The notes: generated from the sequence alone by a model not told the origin. 64,000 bases of DNA from Clostridium algoriphilum (GCF_020443705.1 NZ_JAIZZK010000021.1:19023-83022); one strand, 5' to 3'; counted from the stretch's first letter, positions 54,056-63,686 are shown. Numbers and translations are program-made.

Positions 54056-55357
54056 ATGAGTTGGAAGGAAATTTATAAAAATAGGCTTGTTAAACCGGAG
54101 GATGCTGTTACGCATATTAAATCCGGTAATAGAGTTGTTGTGGGTCATGCAGCTGGAGAACCGACTGAACTGATAGATGCAATGGTTGCGAATAAAGAGA
54201 ACTACAGAAACGTAGAAATAGTTAACTTGGTAGTACTGGGTACAGCTCCATATGCAAAGCCTGGCATGGAAGAATATTTTCACGATAATTCAATTTTTGC
54301 AAGTACACATACAAGGGAAGCTATTGAATGTGGAAGAGCAGATTTTACTCCTTGCTTCTTTCATGAAGTTCCTAAATTATTTAGAAAAGGATATATTCCT
54401 GTAGATGTAGCTTTAGTTCAGGTTAGTTCTCCAGATAAGCATGGTTATTGTAGTTTCGGGGTATCAAATGACTATACGAAACCAGCTGCAGAGTATGCGA
54501 AAATGGTAATTGCAGAAGTGAATCCTAACATGCCTAGAACTATGGGAGACTCATTTATTCATATATCAAAAATAGATTATATAGTTGAAACATCTCATGA
54601 AATAATTGAACTTCAGCCACCTAAAATAGGAGACGTTGAAAAAAAGATTGGTGAGAATTGCGCATCGCTTGTAGAAGATGGTTCTACACTGCAACTTGGA
54701 ATTGGAGCTATCCCGGAAGCTGTGCTTTTGTTCTTAAAGCATAAAAAGGATTTAGGAATACATTCAGAAATGATATCAGATGGAGTAGTTGAATTAGTAG
54801 AAGCAGGTGTAATAACCAATAAATTCAAGACACTTCATCCGGGAAAGATTGTCGTGGCATTTCTTATGGGAACTAGAAGACTTTACGACTTTGTTGATAA
54901 TAATCCTTTAGTTGAAATGTATCCTGTAAATTATGTAAATAATCCTTGTGTGATTATGCAAAATTATAAAATGGTTTCTATAAATTCTTGTGTACAGGTT
55001 GATCTAATGGGACAGGTGTGCTCAGAAAGTATAGGGTTAAAACAAATTAGTGGTGTAGGAGGTCAAGTTGATTTTGTGCGTGGCGTAAACATGAGCGAAG
55101 ATGGCATATCAATAATTGCAATACCATCAACAGCTTCAAAAGGAAAGATTTCAAGAATAGTGGGATTATTAAATGCGGGAGCAGTTGTTACAACTTCAAG
55201 AACTGATGTGGATTATATAGTCACAGAGTATGGAATTGCACAACTTAAAGGTAGAACTTTAAGAGACAGAGCTAAAGCACTAATCAATATTGCACATCCG
55301 GACTTTAGACAAGGACTAATGGAAGAATATACAAAGAAATTTAAGTGTGGGTTTTAG
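54056..55357 (+). CDS. CoA-transferase (4-hydroxybutyrate/butyrate:acetyl-CoA type)
   Basis: This 433-residue class-I CoA-transferase belongs to the acetyl-CoA hydrolase/transferase family. Family blocks are VVVGHAAGEPTELIDAMV at the N-terminus, LQLGIGAIPEAVL, MISDGVVELVEAGVI, GGQVDFVRG and the late TEYGIAQLKGRTLRDRA. The catalytic Glu should lie in the central region. It moves CoA from acetyl- or butyryl-CoA to a carboxylic acid such as 4-hydroxybutyrate, butyrate or crotonate. AAAGGGGA before the ATG at 54056 decides the start over the ATG at 54008. Expression is probably sigma-54 dependent through the adjacent activator. It is the only intact CoA-transferase in the window. Confidence 0.88.
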   Translation: MSWKEIYKNRLVKPEDAVTHIKSGNRVVVGHAAGEPTELIDAMVANKENYRNVEIVNLVVLGTAPYAKPGMEEYFHDNSIFASTHTREAIECGRADFTPCFFHEVPKLFRKGYIPVDVALVQVSSPDKHGYCSFGVSNDYTKPAAEYAKMVIAEVNPNMPRTMGDSFIHISKIDYIVETSHEIIELQPPKIGDVEKKIGENCASLVEDGSTLQLGIGAIPEAVLLFLKHKKDLGIHSEMISDGVVELVEAGVITNKFKTLHPGKIVVAFLMGTRRLYDFVDNNPLVEMYPVNYVNNPCVIMQNYKMVSINSCVQVDLMGQVCSESIGLKQISGVGGQVDFVRGVNMSEDGISIIAIPSTASKGKISRIVGLLNAGAVVTTSRTDVDYIVTEYGIAQLKGRTLRDRAKALINIAHPDFRQGLMEEYTKKFKCGF

Positions 55358-55421
55358 TTAATATCATAAAAGTTGAACTTACCTAATTAAATAGACAGTA
55401 TATATATGGTTATTATTGTTT

Positions 55422-55458
55422 AAGCCGTACGCCTAATTCAATTGGTGTACGGCTTTTA
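55422..55458 (+). terminator. Terminator of the CoA-transferase gene
   Basis: AAGCCGTACGCC and GGTGTACGGCTT pair with one G-T and TTTT follows. From 55459 to 55710 no feature is supported. Confidence 0.75.
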
Positions 55459-55710
55459 ACATTGAAGCGAATATTTAAAAAATATGAAAGCTGAATTACA
55501 ATTTCTTATTTTCGGTTTCTGAGAATAACATTACCATTTATCACAACCTCTAATAAGGAGAAGTTTTGGGGAGGTATTTTGTCTAATTATCATGAATAAA
55601 TAAAATTAGATGTTATTAGAAGTCATATTAGATATTTATACATAAAGTTTTGTCGAATATAACCGATATAATAATTATAAAAGTTTTGAAATGATAGGAG
55701 GGAATAGGCA

Positions 55711-57420
55711 ATGCCGCGTGAGGATAATATTAGAACAATGTTGTTTGCATTATTATGTATATGTTTTATTTTCTATTTATTTATGGGAATCTATAGTTAT
55801 AGAAAAGATAAAAAATCTAAAGTTAACGTAATATTTTTAAGTATTTGTATTTCTGCTAGCCTTTGGGCCATAGGATTTGCATTCATGTTGATTTCTCCCA
55901 ATATAGAAATTGCAAATGTATGGAGAATAGTTTCTGCCTTAGGATGGTGTTTTTTTAACGGGCTATGGCTATCCTTCGCATTTTCTCTTAAAGGTATAAA
56001 TCAAAAAAACGCTAACTCAAAAATACAATATTTATTATATATAGTTTCAATAATATTTTTTATAAGTAATTTATTATATGAACCATCTAAAGTAGTAAGT
56101 AATGAAGCTTATGGCTTTGTAGATAATCTATATACGACCACTACTATCGGTATTATTTTTAGTATATATAATGTTGTTTTATTTATAACAAGTGATGTAA
56201 TAATATATTTTCAAATGAGAAATTCTAATAAGAATAGAGTGAGAAAACAGATTAAAACTATTTTGATTACCAGTTTAGTCAGTGTTTGTTTAGCAGTAAT
56301 ATCAGATTTGATTCTTCCTGCAATGGGTATTATGATTTTTCCGTCTGGGATTATAACAATTTCTATTGGAATGGGTGGAATTTGGTATGCAATTAATAAA
56401 CATAAAATGATGTTAATCTCTTATGAACTTGTATCGGAATATCTTTTTGAAGCTGTAAATGAACCGATTTTCATATTAGGTGAAGATTTACTTGTAAAAA
56501 ATTGTAATGAAACTTCACTAAATATAACTGGGTATAATTATAAGGACTTAAAGGAAAATCCACTTCATGCAATAATAGATTTTAGAAATTTTAATTTTAA
56601 TACTATAATGCAAGAAGGATTTGTTATTAATATTGAAGTTGATTTAATCCGAGAAAATAAAGAAGTTCTTGCCTGTGAACTATCAGCAACAGCTATATAT
56701 GATGAATACAAAGACTTATTAGGAATCCTTACTCTATTACATGATGTTTCTGAAAGAAAAAGCATAACTGAGATACAAAAGAATTATACTTTAAAATTGG
56801 AAGAGTCAAATATTAAACTTAAAAATGAGATTATAGATAGACTAAGTGCTGAAGATCAAATACGCCATTTTGTTTATTATGATGCACTTACAGAAGTTCC
56901 TAACAGAAAAAAGATGTTAGAAGATGTTGATATATTACTAGGTTATAAAAACGAAAGATTTGCAGTTCTTTTTATAGACTTGGATAAGTTTAAAAGTGTT
57001 AATGATGATTATGGCCATCAGGCTGGAGATTATATTCTTAAAATCTCCGCGGTGAGATTAAAAAGTATTATTAGGTCAACGGATACAATTAGTAGAATTG
57101 GTGGAGATGAATTCATAATAATGCTAAGAGATTTGAAAGACTCTGCAGATGCTGAAACAATTGCAGCATCTGCTTTGGAAACATTAAGCACAGCTTTTAC
57201 CTATAAGGAAAATCAATTATTTATTGGAGCAAGTATAGGCATAAGTATATTTCCAAAGCACGGAATTGATTCAGATACCTTAATTAAAAATGCTGATTCG
57301 GCTATGTATGAAGTTAAGCGCAAGGGTGGAAATGGATATAAGATATATTCTTCGGAAATAAAAGAAGGTAATTTAAGTATGGAAGACACCATGTATAATA
57401 ATACATGGTTATTACAATAG
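55711..57420 (+). CDS. Membrane-bound PAS-GGDEF diguanylate cyclase
   Basis: This is a 569-residue signalling protein. Seven or eight membrane helices fill residues ~10-230 (histidine-kinase-type 7TM sensor). A PAS domain lies at ~240-355, a short coiled coil at ~355-390, and a GGDEF domain at ~395-555. The active-site motif GGDEF is intact near residue 463 and is preceded by DLDKFKSVNDDYGHQAGD, so c-di-GMP synthesis is expected. An inhibitory RxxD site is not clear in the region before GGDEF. The ATG follows ATAGGAGGG. The gene stands alone; c-di-GMP in clostridia controls motility, adhesion and toxin genes. Confidence 0.92.
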   Translation: MPREDNIRTMLFALLCICFIFYLFMGIYSYRKDKKSKVNVIFLSICISASLWAIGFAFMLISPNIEIANVWRIVSALGWCFFNGLWLSFAFSLKGINQKNANSKIQYLLYIVSIIFFISNLLYEPSKVVSNEAYGFVDNLYTTTTIGIIFSIYNVVLFITSDVIIYFQMRNSNKNRVRKQIKTILITSLVSVCLAVISDLILPAMGIMIFPSGIITISIGMGGIWYAINKHKMMLISYELVSEYLFEAVNEPIFILGEDLLVKNCNETSLNITGYNYKDLKENPLHAIIDFRNFNFNTIMQEGFVINIEVDLIRENKEVLACELSATAIYDEYKDLLGILTLLHDVSERKSITEIQKNYTLKLEESNIKLKNEIIDRLSAEDQIRHFVYYDALTEVPNRKKMLEDVDILLGYKNERFAVLFIDLDKFKSVNDDYGHQAGDYILKISAVRLKSIIRSTDTISRIGGDEFIIMLRDLKDSADAETIAASALETLSTAFTYKENQLFIGASIGISIFPKHGIDSDTLIKNADSAMYEVKRKGGNGYKIYSSEIKEGNLSMEDTMYNNTWLLQ

Positions 57421-57493
57421 GACTAACTATGTTAACGTACAATAAATACGGGATGGGTGGTAAATGTGAAACAAATAAAGAGAATTATTTCGC

Positions 57494-57525
57494 AAAGTGG
57501 CTATAATTGTAGCCACTTTTATTAC
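57494..57525 (+). terminator. Terminator downstream of the GGDEF gene
   Basis: AAAGTGGCTA and TAGCCACTTT with a six-base loop, then TATTACTTTATT. Confidence 0.7.
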
Positions 57526-57529
57526 TTTA

Positions 57530-57570
57530 TTGGTAGTAGGAGTTAACTTTTGGTTAACTCCTACTACCAA
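57530..57570. terminator. Long perfect hairpin between convergent genes
   Basis: Eighteen-base arms TTGGTAGTAGGAGTTAAC and complement with a five-base loop, 11 bases from the 3' end of the minus-strand MFS gene. It probably ends the MFS transcript. Confidence 0.75.
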
Positions 57571-57580
57571 AGGATATAAT

Positions 57581-58834
57581 TTATACGGAGGTTGATTTAC
57601 TATTTTTTCTAAGTTTAGCCCAGGTGACAAGTAACAATACTAATATTATTGTAGAAATACCTGATAACATGAAACAAATGTCAGCACCGTATTTCTCAGC
57701 CACAGATCCGGAAAGAAGGCTTCCTAGAGGGGTGAATCCAGCAAATACAAGTGAATATACACTCATAACGCGTCCTCTGTAGTCATCTTTAGAATTTAGC
57801 TGTAACATGGAATTTGCAGTGGTGGAAAAGAACATATTAAAAATTCCTGTTATAGCTAAACTTAGGGCAGTAAAATAATATAAATTACTTATTCCTGTAA
57901 AAATTAACATTATGCCAATTCCAATAGAGCTACCTATCATAAGAATTTTATTTGGACCGTTTTTACTTTTTAAAGACATAAGAATAGCCCCAATGAGGGA
58001 ACCTGCTCCTAGTGCAGATAGTAAAACTCCATAGGTTTTTTCTTGCATATGTAGTACATTTTTCGTGAATACAGGTATTAGGACATTGTAGTTAAAAACA
58101 AATATCCCCATAATACTAACTAATATCAAGGTTTCTAATAAAATAGAATTGGTTTTTATGTATTTAAGGCCCGCTATTATTTCTTTAAGCATACCTATTT
58201 CAGAAGTTTTCTTTCTCACATAATTGATTGCTTCAATATGAACCAGTCCATAGATAACTGCCATAAAGCTAAAACCATTTAACAAAAAACACCATCCTGC
58301 TCCGAGATATCCCATAAGCATAGCCCCAATAGCTGGTCCAATAATTCTTGCTAAATTAAAAGTGGCTGAGTTTAAAGCAATGGCATTCATTAAATCATCT
58401 TTTCCTACTATCTCAACATTAAAAGCTTGCCTAGTTGGCATATCTAGTGTATTACAAAATCCAAGACATAAAGCTAAAGCTATTAAATGTTCATACTTTA
58501 ATGTATTTGTAAACACTAATGCAGACAATATAAAGGCTAATATCATTGATACACTCTGAGTGAAAATCAGTATTTTTTTCTTTGGGAACTTATCGGTTAA
58601 TACCCCGGCAAACAGCGAGAAAAAAGTTACGGGTAAAAACTGCATTGCCCCAACAAGTCCAAGTAAAAATGGAGATCCTGTTAGAGAAAGTACTAGCCAG
58701 GATTGTCCTATATTTTGTGTCCAAGTACCTATCAAAGAAACGCACTGACCCATCCAAAAATATCTATAATTTTTATGTGTAAGAGCATGAAAGTTATTGC
58801 TAATAAATCTCTTAGTAGTAACAGCTATGTTCAT
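57581..58834 (-). CDS. MFS transporter (EntS/multidrug exporter type)
   Basis: This 417-residue major-facilitator protein has 12 hydrophobic segments. The opening block NYRYFWMGQCVSLIGTWTQN, then QSWLVLSLTGSPFLLGLVGA and the motif-A loop GVLTDKFPKKK, are typical of the MFS_3/EntS group of exporters. The loop DMPTRQAFNVEIVGKDDLMN after helix 4 is another family mark. The likely role is efflux of a siderophore-like or toxic compound. The ATG at 58834 has AGGAGA eight bases upstream, while that at 58843 is too close. The gene is divergent from bioF; the region between holds the biotin operator. Confidence 0.87.
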   Translation of the reverse strand: MNIAVTTKRFISNNFHALTHKNYRYFWMGQCVSLIGTWTQNIGQSWLVLSLTGSPFLLGLVGAMQFLPVTFFSLFAGVLTDKFPKKKILIFTQSVSMILAFILSALVFTNTLKYEHLIALALCLGFCNTLDMPTRQAFNVEIVGKDDLMNAIALNSATFNLARIIGPAIGAMLMGYLGAGWCFLLNGFSFMAVIYGLVHIEAINYVRKKTSEIGMLKEIIAGLKYIKTNSILLETLILVSIMGIFVFNYNVLIPVFTKNVLHMQEKTYGVLLSALGAGSLIGAILMSLKSKNGPNKILMIGSSIGIGIMLIFTGISNLYYFTALSLAITGIFNMFFSTTANSMLQLNSKDDYRGRVMSVYSLVFAGFTPLGSLLSGSVAEKYGADICFMLSGISTIILVLLLVTWAKLRKNSKSTSV

Positions 58835-59144
58835 TTTTAACATCTCCTAATGTGCTGCATCATTGTTAAAATAATCATATGTAAAAGTTGTATATAATGC
58901 ATTTAAATATGTATACTGACCTTTGCTTATATTATATTGCTTAAGTTACCTTCCCACGTATACATGACCATGTCTATGCAAAAGAGAAATCCACCTTCAT
59001 AATGAGTTCTTATTTTCGTTTATTGTGTTATTCCTCCTAAATTAGTTGCACTTCCTACTAATTAAAGAATAAAGTAATATAGTTGCGAATGCAACCATAT
59101 TTTCTCGTAATATTCTCTATTTGTGTTTAAACTATAATGGTAGA

Positions 59145-59198
59145 TTGTAAACTCGATATATAGATGAGGTTGACAATTCTTTGGTTTTGGTATATATT
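59145..59198 (+). promoter_or_regulatory. BirA-type biotin operator overlapping the bio promoter
   Basis: TTGTAAACT (59145-59153) and GGTTGACAA (59168-59176) form the inverted BirA half-sites with a 14-base spacer. The right half-site contains the -35 TTGACA (59170-59175), followed after 17 bases by TATATT (59193-59198). Biotin-bound BirA would block the promoter. The stretch 58835-59144 shows nothing else I can support. Confidence 0.75.
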
Positions 59199-59237
59199 TA
59201 TAAAAATTATACATTTAGTCTATAGGAGAATTAATTA

Positions 59238-60413
59238 ATGAATTATATGACAGATAAACTTACAAAAATTAAAGAAAAAGGATTATATAGGGAACTTAGA
59301 TACATTGATACAGCACAATCGCCTAGGGTTAAAATTGAAGGAAAAGATTTTATACTTTTAGGATCGAATAACTATTTAGGTCTTTGTGATGATGTTAGAT
59401 TGAAGAAAGCTGCAATTGATGCAATCAACAAATATGGTGTTGGATCAGGTGGTTCTAGATTAACCACAGGAAGTTATGGCTTATATAAAGAATTAGAGAC
59501 AAAAATTGCATCGGTTAAAGGGACTGAAGCAAGTTTAGTTTTTAATACTGGATATATGGCAAATGTAGGTATTATTTCAGCTTTGTGTGATGATAGCTGG
59601 GTAATTTTTTCTGATAAATTAAATCATGCTAGTATTATTGATGGATATCGATTAAGTGGTGCAAAACTTATCAGATATAAGCATTGTGATATGAATGATT
59701 TATTAAATAAAATAAATAAGTATAAAGGAAGTAACAATTTAATTGTAACAGATGGTGTATTTAGTATGGATGGTGATATAGCTCCACTGCCAGACATTGT
59801 GAAAATCGCAAAGCAATTTAACATGATGACAATGGTAGATGATGCACATGCTACCGGTGTTTTAGGTAAAAATGGGTCAGGTACAGCATCATATTTTGGT
59901 TTAGATAATGAAATTGATATCAGTATGGGAACCTTAAGTAAGGCTGTTGCTTCAGAAGGCGGATATGTAGCTGGTAAAAAGGATTTAATTAATTATTTAA
60001 TAAACTCTGCAAGAAGCTTTATTTATTCTACAGCTTTATCACCTAGTACAATTGCAGTTTCTATAAAGGCATTAGAAATTATTGAAAAGGATGAGGAAAG
60101 AAGAATTAAACTATTAAAAACCTCAAGCTGGTTTCAAAATGAACTTAAAATAGCAGGATTTAATGTAATGGAAACGAAAACTCCGATAATTCCAATTTTA
60201 ATTGGAGAAGTAGACAAAGCGGTTGAATTTAGCAAAACATTATTATCACAAGGTGTATATGTACCAGCAATTCGACCACCTTCTGTACCGCGAGGAACAA
60301 GTCGTTTAAGAATTTCTTTAATGGCAACACATTCAAAAGAAGATTTAGAAGAAGCATTGGTTAAAATAAAAGAAACAGGAAAAAAATTAAAGATTATTGG
60401 GGACTTATTATGA
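59238..60413 (+). CDS. bioF: 8-amino-7-oxononanoate synthase
   Basis: This 391-residue PLP enzyme condenses pimeloyl-ACP/CoA with alanine in biotin synthesis. Family blocks are LGSNNYLGLCDD, VGSGGSRLTTGSYGLYKELE, TMVDDAHATGVLG and the PLP lysine in MGTLSKAVASEGGYV near residue 234. The C-terminal AIRPPSVPRGTSRLRISLMA is typical. It starts 40 bases after the -10 box of the BirA-controlled promoter. The stop overlaps the next gene's ATG by four bases. bioA, bioB and bioD are not in the window, so later steps are encoded elsewhere or biotin synthesis is incomplete. Confidence 0.95.
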   Translation: MNYMTDKLTKIKEKGLYRELRYIDTAQSPRVKIEGKDFILLGSNNYLGLCDDVRLKKAAIDAINKYGVGSGGSRLTTGSYGLYKELETKIASVKGTEASLVFNTGYMANVGIISALCDDSWVIFSDKLNHASIIDGYRLSGAKLIRYKHCDMNDLLNKINKYKGSNNLIVTDGVFSMDGDIAPLPDIVKIAKQFNMMTMVDDAHATGVLGKNGSGTASYFGLDNEIDISMGTLSKAVASEGGYVAGKKDLINYLINSARSFIYSTALSPSTIAVSIKALEIIEKDEERRIKLLKTSSWFQNELKIAGFNVMETKTPIIPILIGEVDKAVEFSKTLLSQGVYVPAIRPPSVPRGTSRLRISLMATHSKEDLEEALVKIKETGKKLKIIGDLL

Positions 60414-61168
60414 ATAAGCCATATTTAATTATGCTACCAGGCTTTGGAATGAGCAGTTCTGTTTGGAAAAGAATTAGTGGGCTTTTATGGAAGGAATTTG
60501 AATTGATTTTTATTGAATGGGATAATATTGATTTATTATATGGGTTTAAACAAAAGGTAATAGACGTTATAGAAGAAAAACAGCTTACCTCTTTTTCCTT
60601 GCTTGGATGGTCACTTGGATCATTAGTAGCGGAGGAAATTGTTTTAGAAAATTTGTGGAATATTAATAACTTAATTCTGATTGGAGGTACAAGCTCTTTT
60701 ATTCAACATAAAGAAGATGAATACAATTTAGGGTGGAATAAAAGAATTGTAGAAAGAATGAAAATTAAGTTATATAAAAATCCAAATGAAACACTCTTTA
60801 ATTTTTATGACTCATTGTTTTCAGATGAAGAAAAGAAAAAGGGATATAACAAGGAATTTCTAAAGATAATGGAAGATAACATTAAAATTCAATCAGTAGA
60901 TTCTTTGGCATTGGAACTTGATTATTTAATTCAAAAAGATTTAAGAAATAAATTAGTAGATATAAATATTCCTTTATTAATGATTCATGGTGAAGAAGAT
61001 AAAATATGTCCAATAGATGCTGCTATATATATTAAAAATATATTAACACATTCTAATATAGAAGTTATAAAGGGTGGCGGGCATATCCCATTTTTCACAA
61101 ATCCTCATGATTGTTATAATTTCATATCAAAATTTATAAAAACACCTATAAAGGGAGATAATTTATGA
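60410..61168 (+). CDS. bioH: Pimeloyl-ACP methyl ester carboxylesterase (alpha/beta hydrolase)
   Basis: This is a 252-residue alpha/beta-hydrolase. The nucleophile elbow GWSLGS lies near residue 68, the acid in HGEEDKICP near 202, and the His in GGGHIPFF near 225. The opening LIMLPGFGMSSSVWKRISG carries the oxyanion-hole turn. Placed between bioF and bioC with four-base overlaps at both ends, it most likely removes the methyl ester from pimeloyl-ACP methyl ester, the BioH role. Several unrelated hydrolases (BioG, BioK, BioV and others) can fill this step, so the exact subfamily is open. Confidence 0.82.
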   Translation: MNKPYLIMLPGFGMSSSVWKRISGLLWKEFELIFIEWDNIDLLYGFKQKVIDVIEEKQLTSFSLLGWSLGSLVAEEIVLENLWNINNLILIGGTSSFIQHKEDEYNLGWNKRIVERMKIKLYKNPNETLFNFYDSLFSDEEKKKGYNKEFLKIMEDNIKIQSVDSLALELDYLIQKDLRNKLVDINIPLLMIHGEEDKICPIDAAIYIKNILTHSNIEVIKGGGHIPFFTNPHDCYNFISKFIKTPIKGDNL

Positions 61169-61977
61169 TTGATAAAAAACAGTTAAAACTTCATTTTAGT
61201 AAAAATGCATCAAATTATGATGAATATGCTCACGTTCAAAAGGTTATGAAGAATTATTTAGTAGAATTTATGCTGCAAAACAATAAAAATAACACTGAAG
61301 TTAAAAATATTTTAGAGATTGGTTGTGGAACGGGATACTTAACATCTGCTTTAATTGAGCTTTTTCCGCATTCTCATATAACCGCTGTTGATATTGCGCC
61401 AGGAATGATTACTGAAATAAAGTCAAAAATTAAAAATGCTTCAGTTGATTTTATTTGTGGTGATTTGGAAGATATGGATCTTAATGATACTTATGATATT
61501 ATTGTTTCTAATGCCACTTTTCAATGGTTTAATCATATAGATGCAACAATAAAAAAAATACATAATGTATTAAATGCAAATGGTGTCATTTGCTTTTCTA
61601 CATTTGGGGAACATACTTTTTGTGAATTGAATGAATGTTTTAAGAAAGTAAAGGAAGACATGTCTATAAAAGAATCTATATATTCAGGACAGTCTTTTTA
61701 TAGCCTTAATGAATTATCTACATTATGTAAGGATGTTACAAGAAATGATGATGTTATAGTACAAAGTAAAGAAATATTTGAATATGAATATTTCAATAAC
61801 TGTAATGATTTTTTCACTTCAATAAAAAAAACTGGTGCTAATAATAGTAATAAAAATAATAAATGTACTTCTCTAACTTTTATCAAAAAAGTAATCAAGT
61901 ATTATAATGAAAATTTTTCGGAAAATAACAAAATAAAGGCTACTTATCATTGCTTATTTTTAAAAATAATAAAATAA
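61165..61977 (+). CDS. bioC: Malonyl-ACP O-methyltransferase
   Basis: This 270-residue SAM-dependent methyltransferase has the opening LKLHFSKNASNYDEYAHVQK, characteristic of BioC, and SAM motif I LEIGCGTGYLT near residue 51. The post-motif block DIIVSNATFQWFNH is also BioC-like. It methylates malonyl-ACP so that the chain can be built into pimelate by fatty acid synthesis, opposite to the ester removal by BioH. It is the third gene of the operon, with no clear terminator in the 200 bases that follow. Confidence 0.9.
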   Translation: MIDKKQLKLHFSKNASNYDEYAHVQKVMKNYLVEFMLQNNKNNTEVKNILEIGCGTGYLTSALIELFPHSHITAVDIAPGMITEIKSKIKNASVDFICGDLEDMDLNDTYDIIVSNATFQWFNHIDATIKKIHNVLNANGVICFSTFGEHTFCELNECFKKVKEDMSIKESIYSGQSFYSLNELSTLCKDVTRNDDVIVQSKEIFEYEYFNNCNDFFTSIKKTGANNSNKNNKCTSLTFIKKVIKYYNENFSENNKIKATYHCLFLKIIK

Positions 61978-62227
61978 GAGGGTTCAAAGGGGTTTGTTTC
62001 TAATTTTTTAAGCCTTACTTTAAGATAGATAAGACCAAATAGTAATCGCTTGCTGTGTAAGCTATTTAGGCATGATACACAAGGATATGACATAGTTTTT
62101 TTGAAAAAGAGGATTTAATAGGACAAGCTGTTGCCTTTATTACATAATTAAGGTAAAATAAAAATGTAAATGTATACTTTAAGGGGGAATTAAACTGAAG
62201 AAGAATATTAAGCTTTTAACACAATTT

Positions 62228-63391
62228 ATGCAATGTTCATTTAAAACAAAGGTAGTTATAGCTACTATGATTATGAGCGTAGTGTTGGTATCTTTGGGAG
62301 GTATCAACAATATAAATTGTACAAGCAATACGAGTAGTGTGGATAAACATATACAATTATTTAGTGGCGTATATCAAACACAGTATGGAGTAACAACAGC
62401 CAGTAGCTTAAGCGTAAGAACTGGAGCAGCAACAAAGTATTCTTCTGTAGCAAATATGAAGAAAGGCACAAAAGTTGTTATGATAGGAAAAACAAATAAT
62501 TTTTACAAGATAACTTACGGTGGTAAAACAAGATATATAAGTGCTCAATATGTAAAAATAACAGTTAAACCAGTTGTAGTAGTATACAAAACACAGTATG
62601 GGGTAACAACAGCCAGTAGTTTAAGTGTAAGAAATGGAGCTGGAACAAACTATTCTGTACAGGGAAATCTAAAAAGTGGAACTAAAGTTAATATACTCGG
62701 AAAGGCAAATAATTTTTATAAAATAACTTATGGCGCTAAAACAGGATATGTAAGTGCACAGTACATAAAAATAACACCTCAGCCTAAATTATTGATAGAT
62801 AAGATCAAAAACAAGGGGAATGCTAAGCAGGCCATTGTTGTTACTACTAGCAGTTATAGCAACGTAAATGCTACCATTACAACATTTGAAAATGTTAACG
62901 GAACATGGAGACAAATTGCTTCTTTTGCTGGTAATGTAGGCAATAAAGGCTTTATTTATAATAAAGTTGAAGGTGATGGGCGTTCTCCAATAGGTATTTT
63001 TTCATTGGGTACGGCATTTGGTAGATATGCAAATCCAGGTACTTCAATGACCTATAGGATATCAAACACCAATGATTTTTGGGTAGATGATATAAAATCA
63101 AGTTTGTATAATACATGGCAAAAAGGCCCTGTGAGTGGTAGATGGAATTCGGCTGAAAAAATGTATATTCCTCAATATAATTATGGTTTTGTAATAAACT
63201 ATAACACTGCTAAAAGAGTACCAGGAAAAGGTTCAGGTATATTTTTTCATGTATGGTCAGGGGCAGGAAATGGAACAGCAGGATGCATTGCAACATCTCA
63301 GACTAATGTAATAAACACATTAAAATGGTTAAAGCCCTCTAAAAGTCCTATAATAATTGAAGGACCAGTGTCTGAAGTATTAAAGATGTAA
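62228..63391 (+). CDS. Secreted SH3-repeat protein with YkuD-type L,D-transpeptidase-like domain
   Basis: This exported protein has about 387 residues. A basic N-terminus and hydrophobic stretch (VVIATMIMSVVLVSLGG) form a signal or anchor. Two bacterial SH3 domains follow (residues ~52-117 and ~124-185), each starting YGVTTASSLSVR, near-identical in parts and so recently duplicated. The C-terminal domain (~200-385) has the YkuD pattern HVWSGAGNGTAGCIA with His and Cys. Such proteins cross-link or trim peptidoglycan. The ATG at 62228 has no ribosome site. In the same frame a CTG at 62195 stands seven bases after AAGGGGG and may be the real start, adding 11 residues. Confidence 0.82.
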   Translation: MQCSFKTKVVIATMIMSVVLVSLGGINNINCTSNTSSVDKHIQLFSGVYQTQYGVTTASSLSVRTGAATKYSSVANMKKGTKVVMIGKTNNFYKITYGGKTRYISAQYVKITVKPVVVVYKTQYGVTTASSLSVRNGAGTNYSVQGNLKSGTKVNILGKANNFYKITYGAKTGYVSAQYIKITPQPKLLIDKIKNKGNAKQAIVVTTSSYSNVNATITTFENVNGTWRQIASFAGNVGNKGFIYNKVEGDGRSPIGIFSLGTAFGRYANPGTSMTYRISNTNDFWVDDIKSSLYNTWQKGPVSGRWNSAEKMYIPQYNYGFVINYNTAKRVPGKGSGIFFHVWSGAGNGTAGCIATSQTNVINTLKWLKPSKSPIIIEGPVSEVLKM

Positions 63392-63462
63392 AACTTAAAT
63401 GTTCTATTGTGTTTTATTTGTAATACATAGGTAATAAATGAGCAATATGCTTAAGATTTATG

Positions 63463-63527
63463 TGCTCCTCTTAAAGTAGACAGATTAAATAATAAAATCT
63501 GTTAGCGGAAAGGGGAGCATTTTTTTA
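63463..63527 (+). repeat. Hairpin-forming repeat, copy B
   Basis: Related to 51806-51868 (the central CAGATTAAATAATAAAATCT is nearly the same). TGCTCC-TCTT pairs with AAGGGGAGCA and GACAGATT with AATCTGTT. Seven T follow, so it can terminate the L,D-transpeptidase transcript. Confidence 0.65.
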
Positions 63528-63686
63528 TAATATTAGCTATATCATAAAAGGAATATTCAAATAAATAACGTTTTCCCCACATACACTTCATAAATTTGGT
63601 TATATTAATATTGGAATATCTATTATTAAGGGGCTAGTAATTAATAATTATTTTGTGCTCTTATTTAATACAAGGAGGATCTTACA

